A stretch of 64,000 nucleotides of DNA, taken from positions 1-64,000 of the forward strand of contig CALYQD010000010.1 of the NCBI GenBank assembly GCA_945280365.1. Direction: 5' to 3'. The notes under the pieces were generated by a model that saw nothing but the letters and a program-made list of their open reading frames with translations, made no database searches and was not told the DNA's origin. Both the position numbers and the translations under genes were made by a program. Source of the stretch: an uncultured Apibacter sp. GTDB taxonomy: Bacteria > Bacteroidota > Bacteroidia > Flavobacteriales > Weeksellaceae. This document shows positions 1 to 7,061 of this stretch, in pieces (the first letter of the stretch is position 1; each line of letters starts with the position of its first letter).

Positions 1-249
1 ATGTGTGTCTTTGATGATATTAATTAAATTCCTAATTGGAAAGTGCAACTAGTGCAAAGTGTTTTATATACAGAAAAATGGATTTCAAATATTTAACCTA
101 ATCCGGAACAATGGATTATTGATAATACACACTACCCCCCTCTGTACCTTTTGAAAAAACAAAACCGGATTATCGAATTAGATGGAAAATATTATTATTT
201 ATTAGCAAGATATAACAATGATGATGAGCTTATTTTCTTCTATTTTTAA
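1..249 (+). pseudogene. Decayed copy A of an unknown immunity-like gene family (3' part)
   Basis: This segment aligns closely with the 3' part of the gene remnant at 855-1540. Reading from position 1 gives CVFDDIN, stop, IPNWKVQLVQSVLYTEKW, then another stop, then the NPEQWIIDNTH motif, and the frame stays open to a TAA at 247-249. The last stretch (RIIELDGKYYYLLARY) is cleaner here than in copy B, so the two copies together show the ancestral C-terminus. The 5' part lies outside the window. Two in-frame TAA codons make it non-functional. I do not recognise the family. Its position among Rhs remnants and immunity genes suggests an immunity protein, which is inference. Confidence 0.6.
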
Positions 250-362
250 CTAAATCGTAAAAGCTAAGCGAAACAGAGAGCTTCGACTCAAGTAAGACAA
301 TGAATTATTGGGTGCTTTTCATTGTCGTCAATTATTTAAAAATGCATCTTCTACTATGAAAA

Positions 363-842
363 ATGAATAAAATGAATAAAACACCAAAAGACGAAGTTAT
401 ATCCGATATAGCTAAAGTAATAAAATATGACGATTATAGTTGGCATATAAACGATTCTTTCCCTTCAGATTTATCTGAAGAAGCTGCATTAACTCATATG
501 GGAATGTTCATAGGCTGGGTTATTGATAAAGGATTTGAAGGTGAGCTTTTAAAAGAAGATTGTAGTAATGATCTTTATAAATTTAGAGAACGAAATATAA
601 CAGGAGCTCAATTTATTAAGGAATGTTGTGATTATAAATTAACATCTTATGATTTAAATGAAGAAGCTAAGCGTTTTGCTGAAAAATATTATGAATCAGG
701 ACAATATTATGATGATTATGCTAATGCTTCTAATGATAATAATGAAACTATTTTCCATGAATCTGATAATTGGGAAAATTATGAAAAGATTAAAAATATT
801 ATTGAAAATAGATACAAAGAATGGAAGAAAATTAATTATTAA
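363..842 (+). CDS. DUF7832-like protein (candidate immunity protein)
   Basis: This is an intact 159-residue soluble protein without signal peptide or membrane segment. It shows the pattern I associate with DUF7832 proteins: KYDDYSWH near residue 20, DLSEEAALTHMGMFIGWVIDKG in the middle, ERNITGAQFIKECCD, and a C-terminal DNWENYEKIKNIIENRYKEWK. Such proteins are often single genes near polymorphic toxins, and no enzymatic residues are evident. Two start codons lie close together (363 and 372). The first 54 bases recur as a fragment near 3707-3757. The surrounding Rhs remnants and decayed paralogues suggest an orphan immunity gene. The family call is from memory of the sequence pattern; the immunity role is inferred from context. 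Confidence 0.6.
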   Translation: MNKMNKTPKDEVISDIAKVIKYDDYSWHINDSFPSDLSEEAALTHMGMFIGWVIDKGFEGELLKEDCSNDLYKFRERNITGAQFIKECCDYKLTSYDLNEEAKRFAEKYYESGQYYDDYANASNDNNETIFHESDNWENYEKIKNIIENRYKEWKKINY

Positions 843-854
843 ATAATTTTAATT

Positions 855-1540
855 ATGACTTTAGAAAAATAAAAAAAACTATATACAGAATTACAAAAAG
901 AATTTGATGGTGTAAAAAGTATAAATTTTTCAAGAGAACTTTGAAAATTAAATGATGTAAATACATTTGAATTTCATGATACTAACACGAACAACATATA
1001 TCAATACGAGATTGATCTTTTAAAAAGGAAGGGCTATTTTTCACTGCATTTACACCTAAATTTATTGAATAAACCATTTATGAAAGAAGTGAATGAAGTA
1101 CTTAAAAAAGTATGGTTAGATGAGGATTTTATTCTAAAAGAAGACATTGGTGATGAAATGATAAAATACGCAATGAAGATAAGAACTAGCAATTTTAGGT
1201 TAGCAATGTTAACTGATTGGCGTGATTTTAAAGAGGAAAATGAATCTTTGGCTGACTTTAAGGATCGATTTTCTATTTGGATTTGTGTTTTTGATGATAT
1301 CAATGAAATCTATAATTGGAAAGCGCAACAAGTGCAAAGTGTTTTATTTGCTGAACAATGGTTTTCAAATATTCAATCTAATCCGGAACAATGGATTATC
1401 GATAATACACACTAATCCGCTCTGTAACTTTTGAAAAAACAAAACCGAATTGTCGAATTGGATGAAAAATATAATTCTTTTTTAAAAAAATTGGAGCTGA
1501 TTCTCGTAATGAGTTTATTTTCTTTTATAAGTATTTAACT
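855..1540 (+). pseudogene. Decayed copy B of an unknown immunity-like gene family
   Basis: A single frame begins with ATG at 855 (MTLEK) and is interrupted by TAA at 870 and TGA near 942. It is then open from about 945 to the TAA at 1413-1415. After that stop the same frame continues to resemble copy A (LLKKQNRIVELDEKY) with a further TAA. An intact piece of 116 codons (1065-1415) could be read as a gene, but homology on both sides shows it is the middle of a longer broken one. The ancestral protein was about 220 residues with no signal peptide. I do not recognise the family. Copies A (1-249) and C (3775-4225) are equally damaged. Confidence 0.6.
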
Positions 1541-1575
1541 GAATCGTAAAAGCTAAGTGAAACAGGGAGTTCCTC
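1285..1575 (+). repeat. Direct repeat of the segment at 1-280
   Basis: Positions 1285-1575 and 1-280 match over most of their length, from the FDDIN-coding segment through the downstream non-coding stretch containing ctgaatcgtaaaagctaag. The repeat continues past the gene end, so it reflects duplication of a DNA segment rather than of coding sequence only. Confidence 0.7.
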
Positions 1576-1663
1576 TGTTAAAAAAGTGGATGCACTGGGT
1601 AATCACACTTATCAGCTGCTAATCGCCTCACCATGATTGAGCGCGTGGTGGCAGTCGTCAAGA

Positions 1664-1815
1664 GTTTACATTCTGCATTTCAATATGTTGGGTTATTATG
1701 ATCAGAACTGTGGGCTATTTACCCTACAAGCTCCAATAGAGTTAGCGGTATAGCATAAACTTATATAGTTATTCACCTAAATTCATTAACCTAGGTAGCT
1801 CCTTTGACTTGTTTA
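1664..1815 (+). pseudogene. Rhs core remnant, C-terminal half of the core
   Basis: Translation of 1664-1753 gives LHFNMLGYYDQNCGLFTLQAPIEL and a stop. After a one-base shift the next frame gives INLYSYSPKFINLGSSFDLFK. This matches the conserved end of Rhs/YD-repeat toxins, whose pattern is fRYYDp..GrFt.qDPIGLaGG.NLY.Y.pNp..wvDPLGL. In intact proteins the variable toxin tip follows the DPLGL motif. Here stops follow at once and no toxin domain can be read. Local base composition (1590-1760) is richer in GC than the surroundings, which fits imported DNA. The 5' part of the core is missing. Confidence 0.7.
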
Positions 1816-1927
1816 AAGTGACAAGCCAAACAAGTAAAAACCAACTATATTAACTCACTTCCCTGAAACTTGGGAAAACCTGAGAAAATTGACTGGTTTT
1901 TAGTTTATAATTAGTGAGCGAAAATAA

Positions 1928-2374
1928 ATGCCAGATAAAATGAGTCATATTATTCAGTTAATAAAAAAGGGGTATAGACTGCCGCATGATATTGAAGTGG
2001 TAGCTTGTGAAATATATTATTCATCAAAATACAACAAGTTAATATATGAAAGTATAATTAATGATTTTATCAATAGTGTGGTTACCTCTAATTACAATAA
2101 TATTCTTGAAATTACATATGACTATATGAGCAGGTTAATTTACTCTGATAGAGATTTACTCTATGAAGAGTTTCTAAAAGTCATTCATTTATTTGACTCA
2201 ATAAATATTTTCTTTTGTTTGGGACTGAATGAACATCTTGATGTGATAGAAAAATCTGATGTGGCTATCGTGTTTTTCCTAAAAAAATATGGAAAATGGA
2301 GCAGGAACGTTATATCAAGCCATATTGAAAATAAACAATGGTGGCAGAGAATTATTAATTTAAAAGACATATAA
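1928..2374 (+). CDS. Hypothetical 148-residue protein, candidate immunity protein of the lost Rhs toxin
   Basis: This is an intact reading frame of 148 residues starting at ATG 1928. It is soluble and mostly helical by appearance, with segments such as YNNILEITYDYMSRLIYSDRDLLYEEFLKVIHLF and a C-terminal VISSHIENKQWWQRIINLKDI. No signal peptide, membrane segment or known catalytic motif is visible, and I do not recognise the family. It sits about 110 bases after the Rhs core remnant (1664-1815) and 80 bases before the next one (2452-2661). That is where the immunity gene of an Rhs toxin normally lies, so an orphan immunity role is likely by position only. Confidence 0.55.
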   Translation: MPDKMSHIIQLIKKGYRLPHDIEVVACEIYYSSKYNKLIYESIINDFINSVVTSNYNNILEITYDYMSRLIYSDRDLLYEEFLKVIHLFDSINIFFCLGLNEHLDVIEKSDVAIVFFLKKYGKWSRNVISSHIENKQWWQRIINLKDI

Positions 2375-2451
2375 ATAAAGTCGGAAAGATCACTCCTATC
2401 CTTCCAGCTTTTTTTTTATCTGCTAACTTTGCGTATAGCCTGTCTCATTCA

Positions 2452-2661
2452 ATGTGTTATGTAGCTTATGCACGGCATAAAGCTAACGGTTTACCGACAG
2501 ATGATGGTGAAATGATTGGATTGGGGTAATATGAGTTATTTGGGCAATTGAAACACCAACCCAACCGAGGCCGATGATATAGTCTTGATAAGATAGAGCA
2601 AAACTTGCGCTTTGCGGATCAATATCATGGCCAAGAAGCGGGTTTACATTACAACAACCAA
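2452..2661 (+). pseudogene. Rhs core remnant, upstream half of the core
   Basis: One frame reads ANGLPTDDGEMIGLG, stop, YELFGQLKHQPNRGR, stop, YSLDKIEQNLRFADQY, then HGQEAGLHYNN. This is the Rhs core pattern: a GLP..lTd..G.i.w...Y..wG.lk segment followed by idQNLRFaGQYhD.EtGLhYN. Two in-frame stops and an abrupt end at GLHYNN, where RYYDP would follow, show it is dead. The break lies exactly at the left edge of the tandemly duplicated unit beginning at 2658. The genomic order is the reverse of the core order in a protein, as expected if this is a second, displaced Rhs tip cassette. Confidence 0.75.
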
Positions 2662-2697
2662 ATATATTTTAACATTTTAAAAAATTAAATAAAATAA

Positions 2698-3120
2698 ATG
2701 AATTCTACAGAGCAAGCATTAAAAGTATTAAAACTATTTTTAACAGAAATGAAGACATGGGAAGATTATTGGCGTGAATTACAATATGCGAATCTAGAGG
2801 TTGATTATACAAAAGAGCAAAAACAAGAAATTGATGCCATTTACGAAAAATATGTAACGGTTAGAGAAAGGAAATGGGGATTGCAGGTTGCTTTATCTAC
2901 ACAGTTTCCATCAACATTTACTCCTGATGGTGAGATCATTAGTTGTGAATTAAGTGCTAATAATAAAAAAATACTAATTGAGGTTTATAAAAAATTTGAT
3001 ACGGGAGTTAGATACCAATATCGATATACATTAATTTTTAAATATAAAAAATGGCTAGTGGATAGACGTGAAATCTTTCTTTTTAGTAAAATAAATGGAT
3101 CAAAGATTCTTTATAAATAA
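2698..3120 (+). CDS. NTF2-fold immunity-like protein, copy 1, with frameshifted C-terminus
   Basis: This 140-residue protein resembles NTF2-fold immunity proteins of polymorphic toxin systems: an N-terminal helix (EQALKVLKLFLTEMKTWEDYW), a middle acidic helix, and a C-terminal sheet with YQYRYTLIFKYKKWLVDRRE. It is nearly identical to copy 2 up to residue 122. Beyond that its tail is FLFSKINGSKILYK, while another frame of the same DNA reads KWIKDSL and stops at 3116, matching the KWSKDSL end of copy 2. So this copy has suffered a small indel near 3075-3095 and may be impaired. It follows an Rhs core remnant directly. The fold call is from pattern recognition and the role is from context. Confidence 0.65.
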   Translation: MNSTEQALKVLKLFLTEMKTWEDYWRELQYANLEVDYTKEQKQEIDAIYEKYVTVRERKWGLQVALSTQFPSTFTPDGEIISCELSANNKKILIEVYKKFDTGVRYQYRYTLIFKYKKWLVDRREIFLFSKINGSKILYK

Positions 3121-3126
3121 TAAAGC

Positions 3127-3149
3127 GGAAGAGATGATCCAGCTCTTCC
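3127..3149 (+). terminator. Hairpin after NTF2-like copy 1
   Basis: GGAAGAG (3127-3133) pairs with CTCTTCC (3143-3149) across a nine-base loop. The stem lacks a clean T-run downstream, so termination is uncertain. A variant hairpin follows copy 2 at 3617-3640. Confidence 0.4.
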
Positions 3150-3189
3150 CAAATATATTTTAATGTTTTAAAAAAATTAAATAAAATAA

Positions 3190-3606
3190 ATGAATTCTAC
3201 AGAGCAAGCTTTAAAAGTATTAAAACTCTTTTTAACAGAAATGAAGACATGGGAAGATTATTGGCGTGAGTTACAATATGCGAATCTAGAGGTTGATTAT
3301 ACAAAAGAGCAAAAACAAGAAATTGATGCTATTTACGAAAAATATGTAACGGTTAGAGAAAGGAAATGGGGAAAGCAGGTTTCTTTATCTACACGGTATC
3401 CATCAACATTTACTCCTGATGGTAAGATCATTAGTTGTGAATTAAGTACTAATAATAAAAAAATACTAATTGAGATTCATAAAAAATTTGATACGGGAGT
3501 TGAATATGAATATCGTTACACATTAATTTTTAAAAATAAGGAATGGCGAGTAGATAGACGAGAGATGCTTGATTATGACGGTAAGTGGAGCAAGGATAGT
3601 TTATAA
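3190..3606 (+). CDS. NTF2-fold immunity-like protein, copy 2
   Basis: This 138-residue soluble protein is the second copy of the tandem pair. The first two thirds are almost identical to copy 1 (2698-3120), with scattered substitutions such as LQVALSTQF changed to KQVSLSTRY. The C-terminus is REMLDYDGKWSKDSL, which appears to be the ancestral end, since copy 1 encodes a matching KWIKDSL out of frame. In NTF2-fold immunity families the sheet and cleft bind the cognate toxin; no catalytic role is expected. No cognate toxin can be read nearby. It is likely maintained as an orphan immunity gene against rivals, which is inference. Confidence 0.65.
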   Translation: MNSTEQALKVLKLFLTEMKTWEDYWRELQYANLEVDYTKEQKQEIDAIYEKYVTVRERKWGKQVSLSTRYPSTFTPDGKIISCELSTNNKKILIEIHKKFDTGVEYEYRYTLIFKNKEWRVDRREMLDYDGKWSKDSL

Positions 3607-3703
3607 ATCATAAAATGGAAGAGAATCGCAGATCTCTTTCTAATCTAAAAATAATTGATATCATCATCAGTGAAACACATGTACTATTTGGAAGCTAGAA
3701 AAA

Positions 3704-4225
3704 TGAAAATGAATAAAACACCAAAAGACGAAATTATATCCCACATAACAAAAGTAATTGGCCTTTTGTTTGAAAAAAAAGAATTTGTGTAAAAAAAACA
3801 CATTTGAATTTCATAATAATACTAACAATATATACCAATACAAGATAGATATTTCAAAAAGAAAGGATTGTTTTTCATTGCATTTATGCCTAAATTTTTT
3901 CAATAAACTATTTATGAAAAAAAGTGAATAAAATACTTAAAAAAGTATTATTAGATAAGGATTACGATTATACTAAAAGATGGAATGATAAAATAATACA
4001 AAGCACAATAAAATTAAGGATTAACGATTTTAATTTAGAGATGGTAACTGATTGGCGTGTTTTTAAGAGGAAAATAAATCTTTGGTTGACTGTAGAAATC
4101 TATTTTCTATTGAGATTTGTGCCTTTAGTGATATCAATAAAATCCATAATTGGAAAGAGTAAGTAGTGGAAATTGTTTTATATATGGAAAAATAGGCTTC
4201 GTATATTCAATCTAATCGGAACAAT
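3704..4225 (+). pseudogene. Fusion scar: DUF7832-like 5' fragment joined to decayed copy C
   Basis: Bases 3704-3757 encode MNKTPKDEIISHITKVI, a copy of the N-terminus of the DUF7832-like gene at 363. The similarity then stops and from about 3775 the DNA matches family B (855-1540): acatttgaatttcat, then the equivalents of LRINDFNLEMVTDWRVFK and a final segment resembling the SNIQSNPEQW region. Frameshifts and stops break it throughout, including a TAA after GKSK near 4165. The join shows that a deletion removed most of the first gene and the start of the second. An 80-codon open piece (3924-4166) is not a real gene, because its second half is out of frame with the homologue. Confidence 0.55.
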
Positions 4226-4673
4226 GACTTTATATATGTTTTTTATTCTTATATACTAAGAAACTCTGGAAATAGAGCGGTGATATCCCCCATTCCTACT
4301 CCATTGTATCGTTATGCTTAATGAAGTATAAAGCTAAATATCCGTTTTTGTTTAAAAATTAATCTCTTTTGTCTTACTTTCATTTAATAAATTTGTAAAA
4401 CTGCAAATCCTTGACATTTTTAGTGTTTTTTCGTTATACAAACCTAAATCTTTAAGAATAATGTGGATTTTATTCTTTTTTAAAGATCGAAAAAAATTAC
4501 AGAATTATCAATGTTTATTTAAAACGTTAAATAAAAATCAAGATAATAATATAGCTTTTTCACCTTATTTAATCCTATATGGAAAGGATTTATAAGGATG
4601 AATTTTTGTTATTTATCGTAATATAATTTGTAACTATTATTATATTTTAATAGTACTTGGATGAGTTTATTAT
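4226..4673. other. Gene-free stretch
   Basis: I see no supported gene, hairpin or repeat here. It separates the Rhs/immunity remnants from the convergent small secreted protein gene and probably contains more decayed DNA. Confidence 0.5.
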
Positions 4674-5030
4674 TTATTCGGGGGATTGAATGGAATCTTC
4701 AGGTTCAAGAATCGTTACATTTAAATAATGCCGAGCTGGTTTTCTATTAATAGTATCAGATTTCGACTTACAATAAATTCTTTTAATAGCTTTTATATCA
4801 TCTTCATCCAATTTGTATCCTAAATTTCCACGAATTACTTTAATAGCAGATATAGAACAATCTTCTTCAAATACAATTCGAAACACCGTCATCTTTCTTG
4901 TCTCCTTAACTAAATCAAATGTAGGAGTAGCTTTATTATCTTCCAAGTCTTTTGACGTATTTGTTTTTTCCTGTCCAAAACAAAAAATATTAATACTTAC
5001 TAAAAGCATAAGGGCAAACAATTTTTTCAT
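4674..5030 (-). CDS. Small secreted protein with TonB C-terminal-like domain
   Basis: Starting at ATG 5030 the product is 118 residues: a signal peptide (MKKLFALMLLVSINIFCFG) followed by a short polar linker and a domain TVFRIVFEEDCSISAIKVIRGNLGYKLDEDDIKAIKRI. The last part follows the TonB C-terminal pattern (v.f.I...G.i..i.v.rG....ld..a...ik). There is no membrane anchor like that of a true TonB, so it is more likely a periplasmic protein carrying the domain alone. An in-frame TTG further upstream (5048) would lie inside the promoter box at 5046-5053, which supports the ATG. Function unknown. Confidence 0.65.
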   Translation of the reverse strand: MKKLFALMLLVSINIFCFGQEKTNTSKDLEDNKATPTFDLVKETRKMTVFRIVFEEDCSISAIKVIRGNLGYKLDEDDIKAIKRIYCKSKSDTINRKPARHYLNVTILEPEDSIQSPE

Positions 5031-5045
5031 TTGTAGAATTTTCTT

Positions 5046-5053
5046 CAAAGTTA
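5046..5053 (-). promoter_or_regulatory. Promoter -7 box TAACTTTG
   Basis: On the minus strand this reads TAACTTTG, matching the Bacteroidota -7 consensus TAnnTTTG. It is 16 bases upstream of ATG 5030 and argues against the in-frame TTG start at 5048. Confidence 0.5.
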
Positions 5054-5188
5054 ATGATTTAATAATTGCCTTAAACTGCTTATTAAAAAGTTTCTGATAG
5101 CAAGGTTATGATAACTGCTTTAGCATCCAAACAAATTTTATACTTACACGAAATATAATTTGAAAAGATTTTACTATTTTTTTGTTGT

Positions 5189-5593
5189 TTACTTATTTAA
5201 CAGCTTCTCTATTAGTTCGTTTTTTTCCTGAATCATGCGCTCGTAAAGGGCTTCTTTTTCCGCATAAAGCTCTACTATTTTATCTATAGGATTGAAGGTA
5301 GGTTGATAACTAATTGTAGATGAATTATCATGATTATTAAATGTATTCGCGACAAAGTTCAAAGCTCCTTCATCATTATAATTTTCTATGGCTTCTACCG
5401 GAATTTTAAGTATCTGAGCTATTTTTTGCAGGATATCTTTTTCTATTTCTTCCTTTGCCTCTAGCTTAGACATCGTAGCTTGGGTTATGTTTAATTCTAC
5501 AGCTAGAGTATCTTGTTTTACACCCAGCATTTCCCGTAGTCTTTTTACATTTCTCCCGTGGTGAACTTTTTTAGGCTCTATAGGTGTGTTCAT
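5189..5593 (-). CDS. XRE-family HTH regulator, paralogue 1
   Basis: This 134-residue DNA-binding protein has an HTH_3/XRE domain at about residues 12-65 (GRNVKRLREMLGVKQDTLAVELNITQATMSKLE). A variable linker follows, then a conserved C-terminal tail FNPIDKIVELYAEKEALYERMIQEKNELIEKL predicted to form a coiled coil. A second gene at 12410-12820 has the same layout and clearly related ends, with the middle diverged. Such regulators often control a neighbouring mobile or defence module, and here both sit near remnants of such elements (HsdR; integrase). Regulation of its own promoter at 5620-5627 is plausible but not shown. Confidence 0.85.
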   Translation of the reverse strand: MNTPIEPKKVHHGRNVKRLREMLGVKQDTLAVELNITQATMSKLEAKEEIEKDILQKIAQILKIPVEAIENYNDEGALNFVANTFNNHDNSSTISYQPTFNPIDKIVELYAEKEALYERMIQEKNELIEKLLNK

Positions 5594-5619
5594 GGTTCAT
5601 CGCTTTCTTGTATAAGTTA

Positions 5620-5627
5620 CAAAAGTA
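5620..5627 (-). promoter_or_regulatory. Promoter -7 box TACTTTTG of the XRE regulator
   Basis: Minus strand TACTTTTG matches TAnnTTTG and lies 27 bases upstream of the ATG. The other XRE paralogue carries the identical box at 12386-12393. Confidence 0.6.
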
Positions 5628-5739
5628 GGAAATAATACGCTAAAAATAAGACATTCTTATTTTGGGAATTTTATTTTCCAATACAGAATATTTTATCTTA
5701 TTCTTTTATCATTACTTTGTCCGCATAAAGATACTAAAA

Positions 5740-6027
5740 ATGAATATAGAATTCAACACAGAAATACAGGACTATATCAAGGATCTAAAGAAAGACCGTA
5801 CCCTGCGTTTTATGAATACAGGAACTACTAATTATAAGCAATTGGGATTTACCTTGCTTTCACTACTCAATACCTGCCAAACGCATTTATTTTCTTTGGA
5901 AAATAAGACCACAACGGAAGAGGAAAAAGAAGAAGTGAGGATTGATATTTACAATCTGCTGGAAATAGCTAAACACCTTCTCCCCCACATCGAATTTGAA
6001 TTTTTGGATAGAGTGCTGAGGGAGTAA
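5740..6027 (+). CDS. Hypothetical 95-residue helical protein
   Basis: Starting at ATG 5740 the product is MNIEFNTEIQDYIKDLKK and so on, 95 residues. It is soluble, charged and likely all helical, ending LLEIAKHLLPHIEFEFLDRVLRE. A TTG start at 5662 would add 26 hydrophobic residues that look like translated upstream DNA, so I prefer the ATG. It is divergent from the XRE regulator with about 146 bases between the starts, and could be its target. I do not recognise the family. Confidence 0.55.
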   Translation: MNIEFNTEIQDYIKDLKKDRTLRFMNTGTTNYKQLGFTLLSLLNTCQTHLFSLENKTTTEEEKEEVRIDIYNLLEIAKHLLPHIEFEFLDRVLRE

Positions 6028-6053
6028 CTCAATCTGTAATTTATATTACTTGC

Positions 6054-6775
6054 TTAACTAAGCTCATAATGTTTTTCAAATCTGGGTATCCGTGTATAAT
6101 AATCTCTATTTCTCCAGCGTCCTACGGCAAAAATAAGATTATCGAGCTCAACAAATGCTTCCGAAAGGTTTAAATGCTCTCCCCCTCAAAGGGCGTCGTG
6201 AGCCTTTTTAAACTGACGGGTAAGTTCTTCTTCAGAAACAACTTTAATATCTGAAAATTTTTGTTTTACTGATTCATTTTGTAGGCTATTTGCTTCATAT
6301 ACAAATTTATAATTAGCAAGTTTTTAAATTCCAAACTGGGATATGTCGGGTTGGCTTATTTTACTGCTTTTCTCTTTATTTACTTCAAAATATTCGTTTT
6401 TTAACCCTGAAGTTATCCACACAAACGTAACATTATTGGGCAGAGCATAGGCATAGCTGTATGCCTGATTTATTGCCTGGAAAAATTCAGGCTCGCTAAC
6501 CTCTTCCCTTTTGCATTCTACCAAAATATGGCTCATAACAACCGTCATCGTTATAAACAATCAAATCGGCTTCTTTTATTTCCGATCCCATCGTAACAGA
6601 AACAAATAGTTTAATCCGTTCGGGTTTATATCCGTAATGTAAAATAAGTTTTAAAAAGGCCGCTGCCTGAATTTTTTCCTACGGATTAGAAGAAATTCTT
6701 TTTTATTTTTGATGTATTATATAGGTTATCGTACGTGTTTCTTTATCTAATTTAATAAGGTTATCTTATTATTGC
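6054..6775 (-). pseudogene. Type I restriction HsdR N-terminal domain, broken
   Basis: On the minus strand the pieces read DKETRTITYIIHQK, stop, KRISSNP, stop, EKIQAAAFLKLILHYGYKPERIKLFVSVTMGSEIKEADLIVYND. After a frameshift the reading continues VMSHILVECKREEVSEPEFFQAINQAYSYAYAL and NVTFVWITSG, then stops and FKKAHDAL with a final NLSEAFVELDNLIF. This is the HsdR_N layout, including the PD-(D/E)XK nuclease residues (ADLIVYND and VECK). At least three stops and one frameshift make it dead. The helicase part and the hsdM and hsdS genes are absent. The open piece at 6324-6560 is only a fragment of this. Confidence 0.75.
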
Positions 6776-7061
6776 TCTTTTAAATTAAACCTAATTCCAT
6801 ATAAATAAATTTTCTAAGCGAATGTAGTTTAAACTTTTTAGCAAAACAAAAGTAAACTAACCGTTATAAAGAGAAATAAATTTATATGCTATCTTATTAT
6901 TTTTTAAATATTTAATTTGATGATTGGCTATATAGATAAGTATGTGTTGCAATTCGCGATTGCTCTACCCCCAATTAAGGATTAGATTTTCGCATTAGGA
7001 TGTACCCAAGGATCTCTATGTTCCAAACATATATTTTATGTATGTAAATCCTTGAATTGGA

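Larger units (their letters stand above)
2658..3640 (+). repeat. Tandem duplication, unit about 491 bp
   Basis: Two head-to-tail copies start with the same ccaaatatatttt at 2658 and 3149, a spacing of 491 bases. Each contains the 5' flank, one NTF2-like gene (2698-3120 and 3190-3606) and a 3' hairpin formed by GGAAGAG with CTCTTCC or a variant. The copies are nearly identical at the 5' end and diverge near the gene 3' ends. Confidence 0.85.

Noticed and set aside
1034..1303. Minus-strand frame of 89 codons over copy B
   Set aside because: It is the reverse shadow of the family B remnant, which has homologous copies at 1-249 and 3775-4225 on the plus strand.
3924..4166. 80-codon frame that could be a small gene
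   Set aside because: Comparison with copy B shows it is a frameshifted piece of a dead gene; its second half is out of frame with the homologue.
6324..6560. 78-codon frame resembling a small restriction-like protein
   Set aside because: The same domain continues on both sides through stops and a frameshift, so it is part of a broken HsdR gene.
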